Assembly (NCBI RefSeq): GCF_000585395.1
Contig: NZ_KK073875.1
Coordinates: 186,001 to 250,000, forward strand
DNA: 64,000 nucleotides
Direction of reading: 5' to 3'
Source: Saccharibacillus sacchari DSM 19268
Lineage (GTDB): Bacteria; Bacillota; Bacilli; Paenibacillales; Paenibacillaceae
The first letter of the stretch is position 1. The number at the start of each line of letters is the position of its first letter. The position numbers were made by a program, and so were the translations under genes. Positions 56,627 to 64,000 of this stretch are shown in pieces. Below the pieces are notes generated by a model, which searched no databases, was not told where the DNA came from, and saw nothing but the letters and a program-made list of their open reading frames with translations.

Positions 56627-57988
56627 ATGAACAACTACCAGACTTATTTCGAACAGAACCGCGACAAACACCTCGGCGAGCTGAAAGAATGGCTGTCCAT
56701 TCCAAGCATCTCCGCACTGTCTGCGCACAAAGAAGACGTACTCCGTGCTGCGGAGTGGCTGAAAGACGCTTTAGTGCGTGCTGGCCTTGAGAACGTAACG
56801 CTGCACGAAACGGCAGGACACCCGATCCTGACGGCCGATCACCTGCATGCGGAAGGCGCGCCTACGCTGCTGATCTACGGCCATTACGACGTTCAGCCTG
56901 TCGACCCACTCAATCTGTGGGATACCCCTCCATTCGAACCGAACGAACGCGAAGGCAAGCTTTACGCTCGCGGCGCAACGGACGATAAAGGTCAAGTCTT
57001 CCTGCACGTGAAGGCGCTTGAAGCGATCCTCGCGCAAGAAGGCAAACTTCCGGTCAACGTGAAGCTGTGCATCGAAGGCGAAGAAGAAGTATCCAGTCCG
57101 AACCTGGTGGAATTCCTGGACGCCAATGCGGCTGCCCTCGCGGCCGATGCCGTGGTGATCTCCGATACTTCCCTGCTCGAACGCGGCAAACCTGCGATCA
57201 GCACCGGCCTGCGCGGATTGTGCTCGCTCGAAATCGCTTTGAACACCGCGAATACCGACTTGCACTCCGGCTCGTTCGGCGGCGGCGTTCCGAACGCCTT
57301 GCACGCCATCGTGAGCCTGCTGAACTCGCTGCACGACGAAAAAACGGGCCGAGTGCTGGTCGAAGGTTTCTACGACGACGTTCTGCCGCTGACCGACGAA
57401 CTACGCGGCGAACTGGTCAAAATGCAATATGACGAAGAAAAACTGCGGAACGATCTCGGTCTCGAAGCTTTGTTCGGCGAAGAAGGCTACTCCTTCCTCG
57501 AACGCACCGGCGTGCGTCCGACGCTTGAGCTGAACGGCGTCTACGGCGGCTTCCAGGGCGAGGGCACGAAGACCGTGATTCCGAAAGAAGCCCACGCGAA
57601 AATCACCTGCCGCCTGGTTGCCAATCAAGATCCGCAGGATATCCTGAACAAAATCGAACGTCACCTGCACGCCCGCACTCCGGTCGGCGCCAAGCTGACG
57701 CTCGTACCGGGAGAAAAAGCATTCGCGTTCAACATCGACCCGACGCATCCGTTCCTGCAAAAAGCAGCCGATGCTTACGAAGCCGTATACGGCACGCGCG
57801 CGCTGTTCACCAAAGACGGCGGCTCCATCCCGATCATCGAAGCCTTCTCCCGCGTCCTGGAAGCCCCGGTTGTCCTAATGGGCTTCGGTCTTCCCGACGA
57901 AAACCTGCACGCCCCTAACGAACACTTCAACCTGGAGAACTTCGACAAAGGCCTGCTGACGCTCGTGCATTATTTGAAAAGCGTTTAA
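56627..57988 (+). CDS. M20-family dipeptidase
   Basis: A 453-residue zinc peptidase of the M20 (PepV/CNDP-like) family that cleaves dipeptides in the cytosol. Metal and catalytic residues lie in LLIYGHYDVQPVDP (about 78-91, His and Asp), YARGATDDKGQ (about 113-123, bridging Asp), IEGEEEVSSPN (about 148-158, catalytic Glu pair) and the C-terminal HAPNEHFNLENF (His). The dimerisation lid domain is in the middle. ATG 56627 has AAGGAGG at 13 bases, which is long; an in-frame TTG nine codons earlier overlaps the SD and is unlikely. Confidence 0.93.
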   Translation: MNNYQTYFEQNRDKHLGELKEWLSIPSISALSAHKEDVLRAAEWLKDALVRAGLENVTLHETAGHPILTADHLHAEGAPTLLIYGHYDVQPVDPLNLWDTPPFEPNEREGKLYARGATDDKGQVFLHVKALEAILAQEGKLPVNVKLCIEGEEEVSSPNLVEFLDANAAALAADAVVISDTSLLERGKPAISTGLRGLCSLEIALNTANTDLHSGSFGGGVPNALHAIVSLLNSLHDEKTGRVLVEGFYDDVLPLTDELRGELVKMQYDEEKLRNDLGLEALFGEEGYSFLERTGVRPTLELNGVYGGFQGEGTKTVIPKEAHAKITCRLVANQDPQDILNKIERHLHARTPVGAKLTLVPGEKAFAFNIDPTHPFLQKAADAYEAVYGTRALFTKDGGSIPIIEAFSRVLEAPVVLMGFGLPDENLHAPNEHFNLENFDKGLLTLVHYLKSV

Positions 57989-58084
57989 GTAAGGAGATGA
58001 TCGTTGAGTGTTTTTCGCTCGATTGATCACCGTTACTTTTATGGAATCGAAGTTCTAATGAAATAGGATTTATTCTCTCTAACA

Positions 58085-58115
58085 CAAAAACCGTTCCCTT
58101 TTGAGGAACGGTTTT
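58085..58115. terminator. Bidirectional terminator after dipeptidase gene
   Basis: AAAAACCGTTCC pairs with GGAACGGTTTTT around CTTTTGA. It can end both the rightward dipeptidase mRNA and the leftward DegV transcript. Confidence 0.9.
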
Positions 58116-58162
58116 TGGCTGTTCAGCCAGATCCTTTTCGTTTTTGGCAAGGGTTTGCGAAG

Positions 58163-58253
58163 CAGAGGGGAATCCAGTGCAGGTAAGACTTTCGGAGAAA
58201 GTCACTTCGGGAGCATATGCTTAAGTGTTCGCCTTTGCAATCGGGATTCCTCC
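58163..58253. other. Unexplained branched secondary-structure region
   Basis: The 336-bp gap between the dipeptidase and DegV genes holds, besides the terminator, GGGGAATCC near 58163-58171 that can pair with GGATTCCTC near 58245-58253. Inside are GACTTTC-GGA-GAAAGTC (58186-58202) and CACTT paired with AAGTG around AGCATATGCT. Together these could fold as a three-way junction. Direction and function are unknown; on the minus strand it would lie in the 3' untranslated region of degV ahead of the terminator. Confidence 0.35.
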
Positions 58254-58324
58254 GCCGCGCAGCCAAGCCCTTCCTTTAAACGAACAGGATCTACCCAGGC
58301 GAGGCAGCCAACCCGCCTTTATCG

Positions 58325-59167
58325 TTACTCGAAATAGTAGGTAAAACCTATTGCCCCCGGTCCCGTATGCGTGCTGATCACCGGCCCCGTATAATCGATC
58401 TCGATATTCGAATACCCCGTCAGTTCGGCGATTTTTTCCTTCAGGTTCTCCGCCAGCTTGCAGCCTTCCGCATGAACCAAACCCACGCCTTTGACCGTGC
58501 TGCCTTTCACATCGTCCGCAAATTGTTTAGCCAGATGCTTCACGACCTGAGCATGACTGCGCGCATTCATGACAGGCGTATACACGCCGTCATTCAACGT
58601 TCCGATCGGCTTGATATGCAGCAACGATCCGATCAAGGCTTTGCCCCGACCGATCCGGCCGCCTTTTACGAGATTCTCCAAGGTATCGACCACGACATAC
58701 AGCCGCGTTGCTGCACGAATCTCGTCCAGACGCGCGACGATCTCGTCCATGCTTCGACCTTCCGCCGCCATCTGAGCCGCTTCAAGCACCTGGAATCCCA
58801 GCGCTCTGGTAATATATTTGGAATCGACTACCGTCACATTCGTGTCTGTCATATCCGCGGCCATCGCCGCAGAACGTACGGTTCCGCTCATGCCGCCTGT
58901 CATATGAATCGAAAGAACATCATAACCTTCCGCGCCCAAACGATCATACAGCTCGACAAATGCCCCGACTGCCGGCTGCGAGCTTTTCGGAAGTTCATTG
59001 GCATGAATCATTTTCTGAATAAAAGTCTCGGGCGTAATATCCACTCGATCCGTATACATTTGTCCATCGATAGTGAACGATAGCGGAACCATCTCCACTC
59101 CATGTTCTTCCAATACGGCTCCGCTCAAATCAACGGTCGAATCTGTAACCACTTTAATTTTGCGCAT
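58325..59167 (-). CDS. DegV-family fatty-acid-binding protein
   Basis: A 280-residue DegV/FakB-type protein. It begins KIKVVTDSTVDLSGAVLEEHGVE-like (first 20 residues are the family start), has SSQPAVGAFVELYD, HMTGGMSGTVRSA (fatty-acid carboxylate site Thr/Ser) and VVDSKYITRALGFQV. FakB proteins present exogenous or recycled fatty acids to the kinase FakA; FakA is not in the window. AGGAGTGTGACGA precedes ATG. No neighbours share its strand closely. Confidence 0.92.
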   Translation of the reverse strand: MRKIKVVTDSTVDLSGAVLEEHGVEMVPLSFTIDGQMYTDRVDITPETFIQKMIHANELPKSSQPAVGAFVELYDRLGAEGYDVLSIHMTGGMSGTVRSAAMAADMTDTNVTVVDSKYITRALGFQVLEAAQMAAEGRSMDEIVARLDEIRAATRLYVVVDTLENLVKGGRIGRGKALIGSLLHIKPIGTLNDGVYTPVMNARSHAQVVKHLAKQFADDVKGSTVKGVGLVHAEGCKLAENLKEKIAELTGYSNIEIDYTGPVISTHTGPGAIGFTYYFE

Positions 59168-59331
59168 TCGTCACACTCCTGTATGCGATCAGCCAACATC
59201 CGCCGCCGCTCATCGCATCGGAAGGTATATCATCGTAGCTGTCTCAATCAGTATACAGCCAGATGCATATCCACACAAACCCGACACAATTTTGTAAAAT
59301 TTTATTTAAATTTTTACATATCATTTGATCC

Positions 59332-60312
59332 CTATTTTTGAGGTTTATCCGCAAGCGCTGCCGTTTGTTTTCCCGCATAATGCGGCTGTCCCGGATCAAC
59401 GTCCACCACGAGCCGGTGCGGGCCTGCCAGCGCATACTGATGCTCGCAGCGCCAACGCACGTCTTCCGTCGGTCCGAACGTCTCGCCGTCCTGAATCACA
59501 TCGCCGCGATCGAACAAATAATAGCCCAGATTGGTCAAGTATTGCGCGACTTCGCCCGGCTCAAGATCAAAGTAGTGACACTGCACGTCGGGCACGCCGA
59601 GCGCCGTCAACCCTACCGTATCCATCAACATTTCTTCCTGTTCGCTGCCCGTACCCTGCACATTGAAAAAACGCACGTTCATCGCCCCGTACAAAATCGC
59701 TCCCGCTTCGATCGCCGTCAGGTAATCGCCGGGTTCCAACAGCTTGTCGCTTTCCCGGAAATAAACCGCGTCGCACGGAGCCGTTTCCAGCACCGCGCGC
59801 AGCGTTCCGGTAATCAGACGAAGACGATCTTTCGGCTCAAGGCCGGAAGCCATCATATCGGTCAAAAATAGCGAATGCCCGCACTCCTCCAGTATGGCGC
59901 CCGCGTCCGGCCAATGCCAAGCCTGCTGCACCGCCGTTTCGTATTCGGAAGCGGGGCGATGGTTTGTCGGCATTAACGAGGTTTGCGCCGGCATATCCCC
60001 ATCGGCAAAACTAACCAGATAATTCAGATGGAAAAAATGCAGCATGTCCGTTTCCGACTCTTCCGACGGCTCCCAGACGGCCAAGCTCGAACCCGATTTC
60101 TGCTCCTCCGGCTGCTGAAGTTCTCCCGTGTACAGCGTCATCTTTTCATACAGCCTTTTACGCGAAAATTTCGGCTTTTCTTTATACTTCAATTCGATCG
60201 TATAGACGCGAGCGAAGCCAAAATCCTGATCGGCGGCAAGCATTTCCTCCGTTTGCCGATCCAACTCCGCCTCTTCCCCGTTCTCGTCCAAACGGTTTCG
60301 TTCATCCGTCAT
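59332..60312 (-). CDS. DUF4261-type protein
   Basis: A 326-residue soluble acidic protein. The C-terminal part resembles DUF4261: RFFNVQGTGSEQEEMLMDTVGLTALGVPDVQCHY (from about 220; only landmarks quoted), GEVAQYLTNLGYYLFDRGDVIQDG and the final WRCEHQYALAGPHRLVVDV. The N-terminal third is more variable. No catalytic motif or function is known. GGGAGGG precedes ATG. It begins 54 bp after the DUF1963 gene and is probably cotranscribed; such DUFs occur with immunity-like proteins of the SMI1/SUKH type, but no toxin is seen. Confidence 0.7.
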   Translation of the reverse strand: MTDERNRLDENGEEAELDRQTEEMLAADQDFGFARVYTIELKYKEKPKFSRKRLYEKMTLYTGELQQPEEQKSGSSLAVWEPSEESETDMLHFFHLNYLVSFADGDMPAQTSLMPTNHRPASEYETAVQQAWHWPDAGAILEECGHSLFLTDMMASGLEPKDRLRLITGTLRAVLETAPCDAVYFRESDKLLEPGDYLTAIEAGAILYGAMNVRFFNVQGTGSEQEEMLMDTVGLTALGVPDVQCHYFDLEPGEVAQYLTNLGYYLFDRGDVIQDGETFGPTEDVRWRCEHQYALAGPHRLVVDVDPGQPHYAGKQTAALADKPQK

Positions 60313-60366
60313 ATCCGCATCCCTCCCGTAATCGATAGATAAGGCTTAGTGCAAGGGGACAACCTA

Positions 60367-61254
60367 TCAGCTTGAATAAAAAGAACAGGTCGTACGCTCA
60401 AAGTTGCCGTTCAACAAATCCTCTTTGCGAATAAAGTAATGCAGCACGCCCGAATCTCCCCATTGGAAGCCGATGTCTTGATCCGAATCGATCTCCGCCA
60501 GCATGACGATATCCGCGACTTCGCGTTCCGCCCGTTCCCGATCGCCTCCGAACGCTTTGGTCAATCGCTCGATGGCTTCGTTCGGATAATACGTCGATTC
60601 GCACCCGAACAGCTCCAGCGCGGCCATATACTCGTCGTCTCCGTGCTGACCTTCGGCGTAACCGAACATTCGAACGGTCGTGAACGGTTTGTCTCCTTCT
60701 AACGCAAAACCCAATTCCTCGTATTCGTCCCATTCGTGGTCTTCGTCTTCGATTTCGTCGTTGTCCGCGTAAGCATACCCCGGCAGGTCGATCGCGGCGC
60801 GCGCGTTCAGCCGGTGCGAGAGATAAGTGCCGTCTTCCCGTTCATGTACGGTCGGGGCCGGAGCGCTTTTGCGTACCGCCCCCGTCATCTCCGCGGAGGA
60901 CGCGTGCAAGACTTTGTGCTCCACGACCGAATCATAATCCCCTGCGAAAAAGAACAGCATCCCTTCCGCAGGCAGTCGATGTTCCGGATCCAGTCCTGCA
61001 AGTTCGCTCAAATTCAGCTGCAAAATGAAAGTCATCGGCGTGCCGGAAGAGTCGAGCGGCCAATCGGTATTCTTAGGCAGATCCGGCTCGCCGGCCGCTC
61101 TTGAATTTCCGATTGCCTTATACGTTTCTTCTCCCGCGCATGACATCTTGATCGTCTGCTTGGCCGTTCGTTGCAAGTATTCGGACGCGTGGCCAAAATC
61201 ATTTTCCTCGATCACCCGCTCAAGGTATTTACGATTCTCTTCGCTCAAAGCCAT
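60367..61254 (-). CDS. DUF1963 (YwqG-like) protein
   Basis: A 295-residue soluble protein of the DUF1963/YwqG family. Markers are IGNSRAAGEPDLPKNTDWP (about 48-66, the family's GG.P.LP..WP motif in modified form), FILQLNLSELAGLD (about 75-88), EGMLFFFAGDYDS, and LFGYAEGQHGDDE-like and DSDQDIGFQWGDSGVLHYFI near the end. Function is unknown; in Bacillus ywqG lies in a toxin-immunity region. ATG 61254 is chosen over a much longer open frame upstream because it fits the family and has GAGAGG before it. Confidence 0.82.
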   Translation of the reverse strand: MALSEENRKYLERVIEENDFGHASEYLQRTAKQTIKMSCAGEETYKAIGNSRAAGEPDLPKNTDWPLDSSGTPMTFILQLNLSELAGLDPEHRLPAEGMLFFFAGDYDSVVEHKVLHASSAEMTGAVRKSAPAPTVHEREDGTYLSHRLNARAAIDLPGYAYADNDEIEDEDHEWDEYEELGFALEGDKPFTTVRMFGYAEGQHGDDEYMAALELFGCESTYYPNEAIERLTKAFGGDRERAEREVADIVMLAEIDSDQDIGFQWGDSGVLHYFIRKEDLLNGNFERTTCSFYSS

Positions 61255-61467
61255 TCTCTTCTCATCCTCTCCGTTACTATTAGGCTGGCTTCTTTTTTGC
61301 TTTTCTTTTTCAAGTATATACGATAGCGAAGGTGAATTTCTAACCGGCAAGAGCAGCAACAAAAACCCCCCTATGCGGCACAGCGGTTTTGAACTGACGC
61401 ATTTCCTTTCGAACTTCTTTCCAAACTGGTAGAATAGAGAAGTTATGTTTAAAAAGGAGGTCCGCAA

Positions 61468-62766
61468 TTGCAATCGTTCAGGCGCATGACGGCCGGTATC
61501 GCCAGATGGCCGCGCAACGTCAAACTGTTTTTTCTCGCTAACTTGCTGTATCAGATCGGCGGCGGGATGTTTTCGGTACTTTACAATCTTTATATTCAAG
61601 GCATCGGGTATAATGACGCCATGAACGGCCGTGTCGTAAGTATTCAGTCGCTTGCGACGGCCTGCATTTTCATCCCGATCGGGTTGTTCGGGGATCGGCT
61701 CAGTCGTAAAACGCTGCTGGTCATCGGCGCCTTATTCAGCGGGATCGTGTTCGCGCTGCGCGCATTCGCCGAGGCCGAGCCGCTGCTGTTGGTTCTGGCT
61801 GTCTGTTCCGGCGTGTTCGCGGCCTTTTTCCAAGTGCTAGCGATTCCTTTTTTGGCCGAAAGCGTCAAAAAGTCGCAGCGTCTCGCCTTGTTCAGCGCCT
61901 ACTCCTCGTTGATGCTTGCCGCTCAGGTACTGGGCAGCATGGGCGGCGGCGTGCTTGCGGACACCCTTCAGCATTCCGGAATCGATCATGTGCTCAGCCT
62001 GCGCTTCACGCTGTTCGTCGGCGGAATCGCGACGCTTGCCGCCTTCGTGCCGATGTTGTTTATCCGCGAGCAGCGCACACAGCCGGAGACCGCGAAGATT
62101 TCCGAAACGCAGCAATCGCAGCCGAACGCCGAACAGGCCAAAGCCGATACGTCGGGAAAAAAAGCGCCCGACGGAAGTTCGCGCATCATCTTCTGGTTCG
62201 TATTGGCGCAGCTTCCGATCGGCCTCGGTTCGGGACTCGTCGTCCCTTACCTGAATCTGTATTTCACGAACCGCTTCGGCGTCTCGATCTCCATGATGAG
62301 CCTGTTAATCTCATTGGGGCAAATCATGACCATCGTGTCCATGCTAATCGGCCCGTCGTTATCCAAAAAGGTGGGGCCTGTACGCGCCGTCGTTATTTTC
62401 CAACTCTTATCGCTGCCGTTCCTGCTGACGACCGGATTCACCAATATTGCGCTGGTTGCCTCGATTGCATTCTTGTTCCGCCAAGCGCTAATGAACGCGG
62501 CCAATCCGATCCAGTCCGCCGTCATGGTCGATCGGATTCCGGACAACAAGCGCAGCATCGCCAATTCGCTGACCCAGACCGCGTTTATGCTCGGTTGGGC
62601 GAGCATGGGACCGGTACAGTCGTTTTTGGTCACGACGTACGGCAATTATTGGGGGTACGCGATTACGTTCAGCATTACGGGCGCGCTGTATGTGACGGCT
62701 TCGCTGCTTTATTACTTCAAGTTCCGCGAACGCCCGGCCCGGCGGATAGGCACCGCCGTGCATTAA
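61468..62766 (+). CDS. MFS transporter
   Basis: A 432-residue permease with 12 predicted helices and a long charged loop in the middle (about 200-230, rich in Gln/Glu/Lys). The motif A region is FGDRLSRKTLLVIG between helices 2 and 3. NLLYQIGGGMFSVLYNLYIQGIGY at the start and NPIQSAVMVDRIPDNKRSIANSL near 350 resemble uncharacterised MFS drug/sugar-type carriers of paenibacilli. The substrate is unknown. The start is TTG 61468, six bases after AAAGGAGGT. It diverges from the DUF1963 gene and ends before a palindromic terminator. Confidence 0.86.
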   Translation: MQSFRRMTAGIARWPRNVKLFFLANLLYQIGGGMFSVLYNLYIQGIGYNDAMNGRVVSIQSLATACIFIPIGLFGDRLSRKTLLVIGALFSGIVFALRAFAEAEPLLLVLAVCSGVFAAFFQVLAIPFLAESVKKSQRLALFSAYSSLMLAAQVLGSMGGGVLADTLQHSGIDHVLSLRFTLFVGGIATLAAFVPMLFIREQRTQPETAKISETQQSQPNAEQAKADTSGKKAPDGSSRIIFWFVLAQLPIGLGSGLVVPYLNLYFTNRFGVSISMMSLLISLGQIMTIVSMLIGPSLSKKVGPVRAVVIFQLLSLPFLLTTGFTNIALVASIAFLFRQALMNAANPIQSAVMVDRIPDNKRSIANSLTQTAFMLGWASMGPVQSFLVTTYGNYWGYAITFSITGALYVTASLLYYFKFRERPARRIGTAVH

Positions 62767-62859
62767 TGCACAGTGCTTTACTTAGCTGCTCCATTTTTCT
62801 TAGGGCGTGTACGCAAAAACACTCCGTTTCGGCTTCAACACTTTAATCGCGTCAATACA

Positions 62860-62900
62860 AAAAGGGATGATACCGATCATGATCGGTATCATCCCTTTTA
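62860..62900. terminator. Bidirectional palindromic terminator
   Basis: AAAAGGGATGATACCGAT pairs with ATCGGTATCATCCCTTTT around CATG. It is a near-perfect 40-bp palindrome between the convergent MFS and oppD genes. Confidence 0.9.
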
Positions 62901-62948
62901 CTTGATTTCTTGATCTAACGATATTTCTTATGCAGCGATATTGGCTGC

Positions 62949-64000
62949 TTAGGCCTCTACCAACACCGGAGTCTCGTAAGCGTTATCCAGCTTGCGCTGA
63001 CGACGCTGTACCGCTTCCGGCGGCGTCACCGAAGGAGCGTCGGGGTGCAGCAGCCAAGACTTCACGAAGTGGGTGTCGGAGACCTTGAACATCGGAGGTT
63101 CCTTCTCGAAGTCGATCTTCATCGCATAGTTGCTGCGGAGGGCGAACGCGTCGCCGACCGGAGGGTGCAGCAGATCCGGAGGCGTGCCCGGAATCGCCGT
63201 CAACTTCTCTTCGCCGTTGCTGTCCAGCGCAGGCATCGAGGAAAGCAATCCCCATGTGTACGGGTGGCGCGGATCGTAGAAGATCTCGGCAGCCGTTCCC
63301 ATTTCGACGATTTGGCCGGCATACATAACCGCGACACGGTCGGCCATCTTCGCCACGACGCCAAGGTCATGGGTAATGAAGATGATCGAAGTTCCGATCT
63401 TCGCTTGCAGATCCTTCATCAATTCAAGAATTTGAGCCTGAATCGTTACGTCGAGCGCCGTTGTCGGTTCGTCGGCAATCAGCAGCTTAGGGTTGGCAGC
63501 CAATGCCATCGCGATCACGACGCGCTGACGCATGCCGCCGGAGAATTCGTGCGGGTATTGGTTGAAACGCTTTTCATGGTTCGGAATGCCGACCAATTGC
63601 AGCAATTCCAGACCGCGCGCGCGAGCATCGGCCGCAGAAATTTTTTCGTGCGTGAACAGAACTTCCGTGATCTGCTTGCCCACTTTCATCGTCGGGTTCA
63701 GCGAGGTCATCGGGTCCTGAAAGATCATGCCGATTTCTTTGCCGCGCATTTTTTGCATTTGGTTTTGTGTTTTCTTAACCAAATCCTGGCCTTCGAACAA
63801 GATTTGTCCGCGCTTGTACTGACCTTGCGGTTCAGGTACAAGCTTCATGATCGCCTGCGAAGTTACGCTCTTGCCCGAGCCGGATTCGCCTACGATTGCC
63901 AGTGTCTCACCCTTGTCCAAATGGAAGTTAACGCCACGGATCGCCTGAACTTCGCCGGCGCGGGTTCTGAATGAAATCGCCAAATCTTTGACTTCGAGAA
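62949..64000 (-). CDS. Oligopeptide/dipeptide ABC transporter ATP-binding protein (OppD/DppD type, 5' end outside window)
   Basis: The visible 350 codons encode an ABC ATPase for peptide uptake. The frame runs to the window edge as LEVKDLAISFRT, the normal N-terminus of OppD, so only a few codons are missing. Walker A is GESGSGKSVTS, the Q-loop is IFQDPMTSLNP, the signature is FSGGMRQR, Walker B is LLIADEPTTALD, and the H-loop is FITHDLG. The C-terminal OppD extension (HPYTWGLLSSMPALD, IPGTPPDLLHPPVGDAFALR) usually has three or four Cys for an Fe-S-like cluster; those Cys are absent here. The rest of the operon should lie to the right. Confidence 0.92.
   Translation of the reverse strand, partial: LEVKDLAISFRTRAGEVQAIRGVNFHLDKGETLAIVGESGSGKSVTSQAIMKLVPEPQGQYKRGQILFEGQDLVKKTQNQMQKMRGKEIGMIFQDPMTSLNPTMKVGKQITEVLFTHEKISAADARARGLELLQLVGIPNHEKRFNQYPHEFSGGMRQRVVIAMALAANPKLLIADEPTTALDVTIQAQILELMKDLQAKIGTSIIFITHDLGVVAKMADRVAVMYAGQIVEMGTAAEIFYDPRHPYTWGLLSSMPALDSNGEEKLTAIPGTPPDLLHPPVGDAFALRSNYAMKIDFEKEPPMFKVSDTHFVKSWLLHPDAPSVTPPEAVQRRQRKLDNAYETPVLVEA

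Noticed and set aside
57927..58205. A 92-codon leftward frame overlapping the dipeptidase 3' end
   Set aside because: It overlaps a conserved gene and the terminator at 58085-58115, and has no SD; treated as non-coding.
60367..61599. A longer DUF1963 protein starting at 61599
   Set aside because: The extra 115 codons would cross the divergent MFS promoter and its SD; family length and an SD support ATG 61254.
1..64000. tRNA, rRNA, CRISPR arrays, insertion sequences, prophage and known riboswitches
   Set aside because: Looked for but not seen: no cloverleaf with a CCA end, no regularly spaced repeats, no transposase or integrase motifs, and no leader resembling T-box, SAM, lysine or similar riboswitches. 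A covariance search would be needed to be sure.

Overview
The window looks like a chromosomal segment of a Paenibacillaceae-type Firmicute (Paenibacillus or Saccharibacillus-like; genus not provable from sequence alone). Evidence: moderate GC, strong AGGAGG-type ribosome binding sites, frequent TTG and GTG starts, a YfiT/bacillithiol-transferase-like gene, CcpA-type cre boxes, GlnR/TnrA-type nitrogen boxes, HelD, and a Bacillus-style nasA/nasBC nitrate system. No rRNA, tRNA, CRISPR array, prophage or insertion sequence is visible. Coding density is high, and most transcription units end in clear intrinsic terminators.

Layout. 1-9.6 kb holds central and housekeeping genes: a truncated DinB/YfiT gene, fumC with a cre-like box inside its promoter, a GNAT, yjjG-like HAD plus ung, a catE-like VOC protein, a CE7 esterase, a macrodomain protein, a DsbA-like anchored thiol oxidoreductase and a TalC/FSA aldolase. 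9.6-15.2 kb holds a DUF418 membrane protein divergent from an OmpR-type two-component system, with repeated TTAACG motifs between them, then a MarR regulator with an operator at its own start site and an MBL-fold hydrolase. 15.2-24.6 kb is a glycan-use and regulator block: a modular GH3 beta-glycosidase, a GH31 alpha-xylosidase, two AraC regulators, and a TipA-like MerR regulator with a DUF2268 protease under a MerR-type 19-bp-spacer promoter. 24.7-30 kb holds helD, an ArAE-type exporter and a split ThrE-type exporter.

30-36.2 kb is the assimilatory nitrate locus: nasC and nasB leftward, nasA/narK rightward. The 458-bp intergenic region is the most striking part of the window. Each divergent promoter carries a TGTNA-N7-TNACA GlnR/TnrA box. 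Each predicted leader RNA begins with two A-x-x-G hexaloop hairpins separated by exactly 9 nt, and the second overlaps the 5' arm of an intrinsic terminator. This is the layout of an ANTAR (NasR/NasT/EutV-type) antitermination target, present in both leaders with almost the same geometry. No ANTAR protein is encoded in the window.

36.2-64 kb is mixed: an SDR, a PfkB sugar kinase, a YneQ-like protein, an AEC carrier, a Gfo/Idh dehydrogenase with a divergent MurR/RpiR regulator whose SIS domain is partly deleted, a soluble LOV histidine kinase (candidate blue-light sensor), a 6-phosphogluconolactonase-like propeller, a DJ-1-like protein, an APH-fold pseudokinase, a TerD-VWA fusion, a probable four-gene operon (alpha/beta hydrolase, AKR, DUF1361, HAD), a secreted PQQ-type propeller, an M20 dipeptidase, DegV, two DUF proteins, an MFS permease and the 5'-truncated oppD-like ATPase. 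Three non-coding stretches (46.7-47.1, 55.5-56.0, 58.0-58.3 kb) hold unexplained structure; a 132-bp imperfect inverted repeat at 55.7 kb is the clearest.
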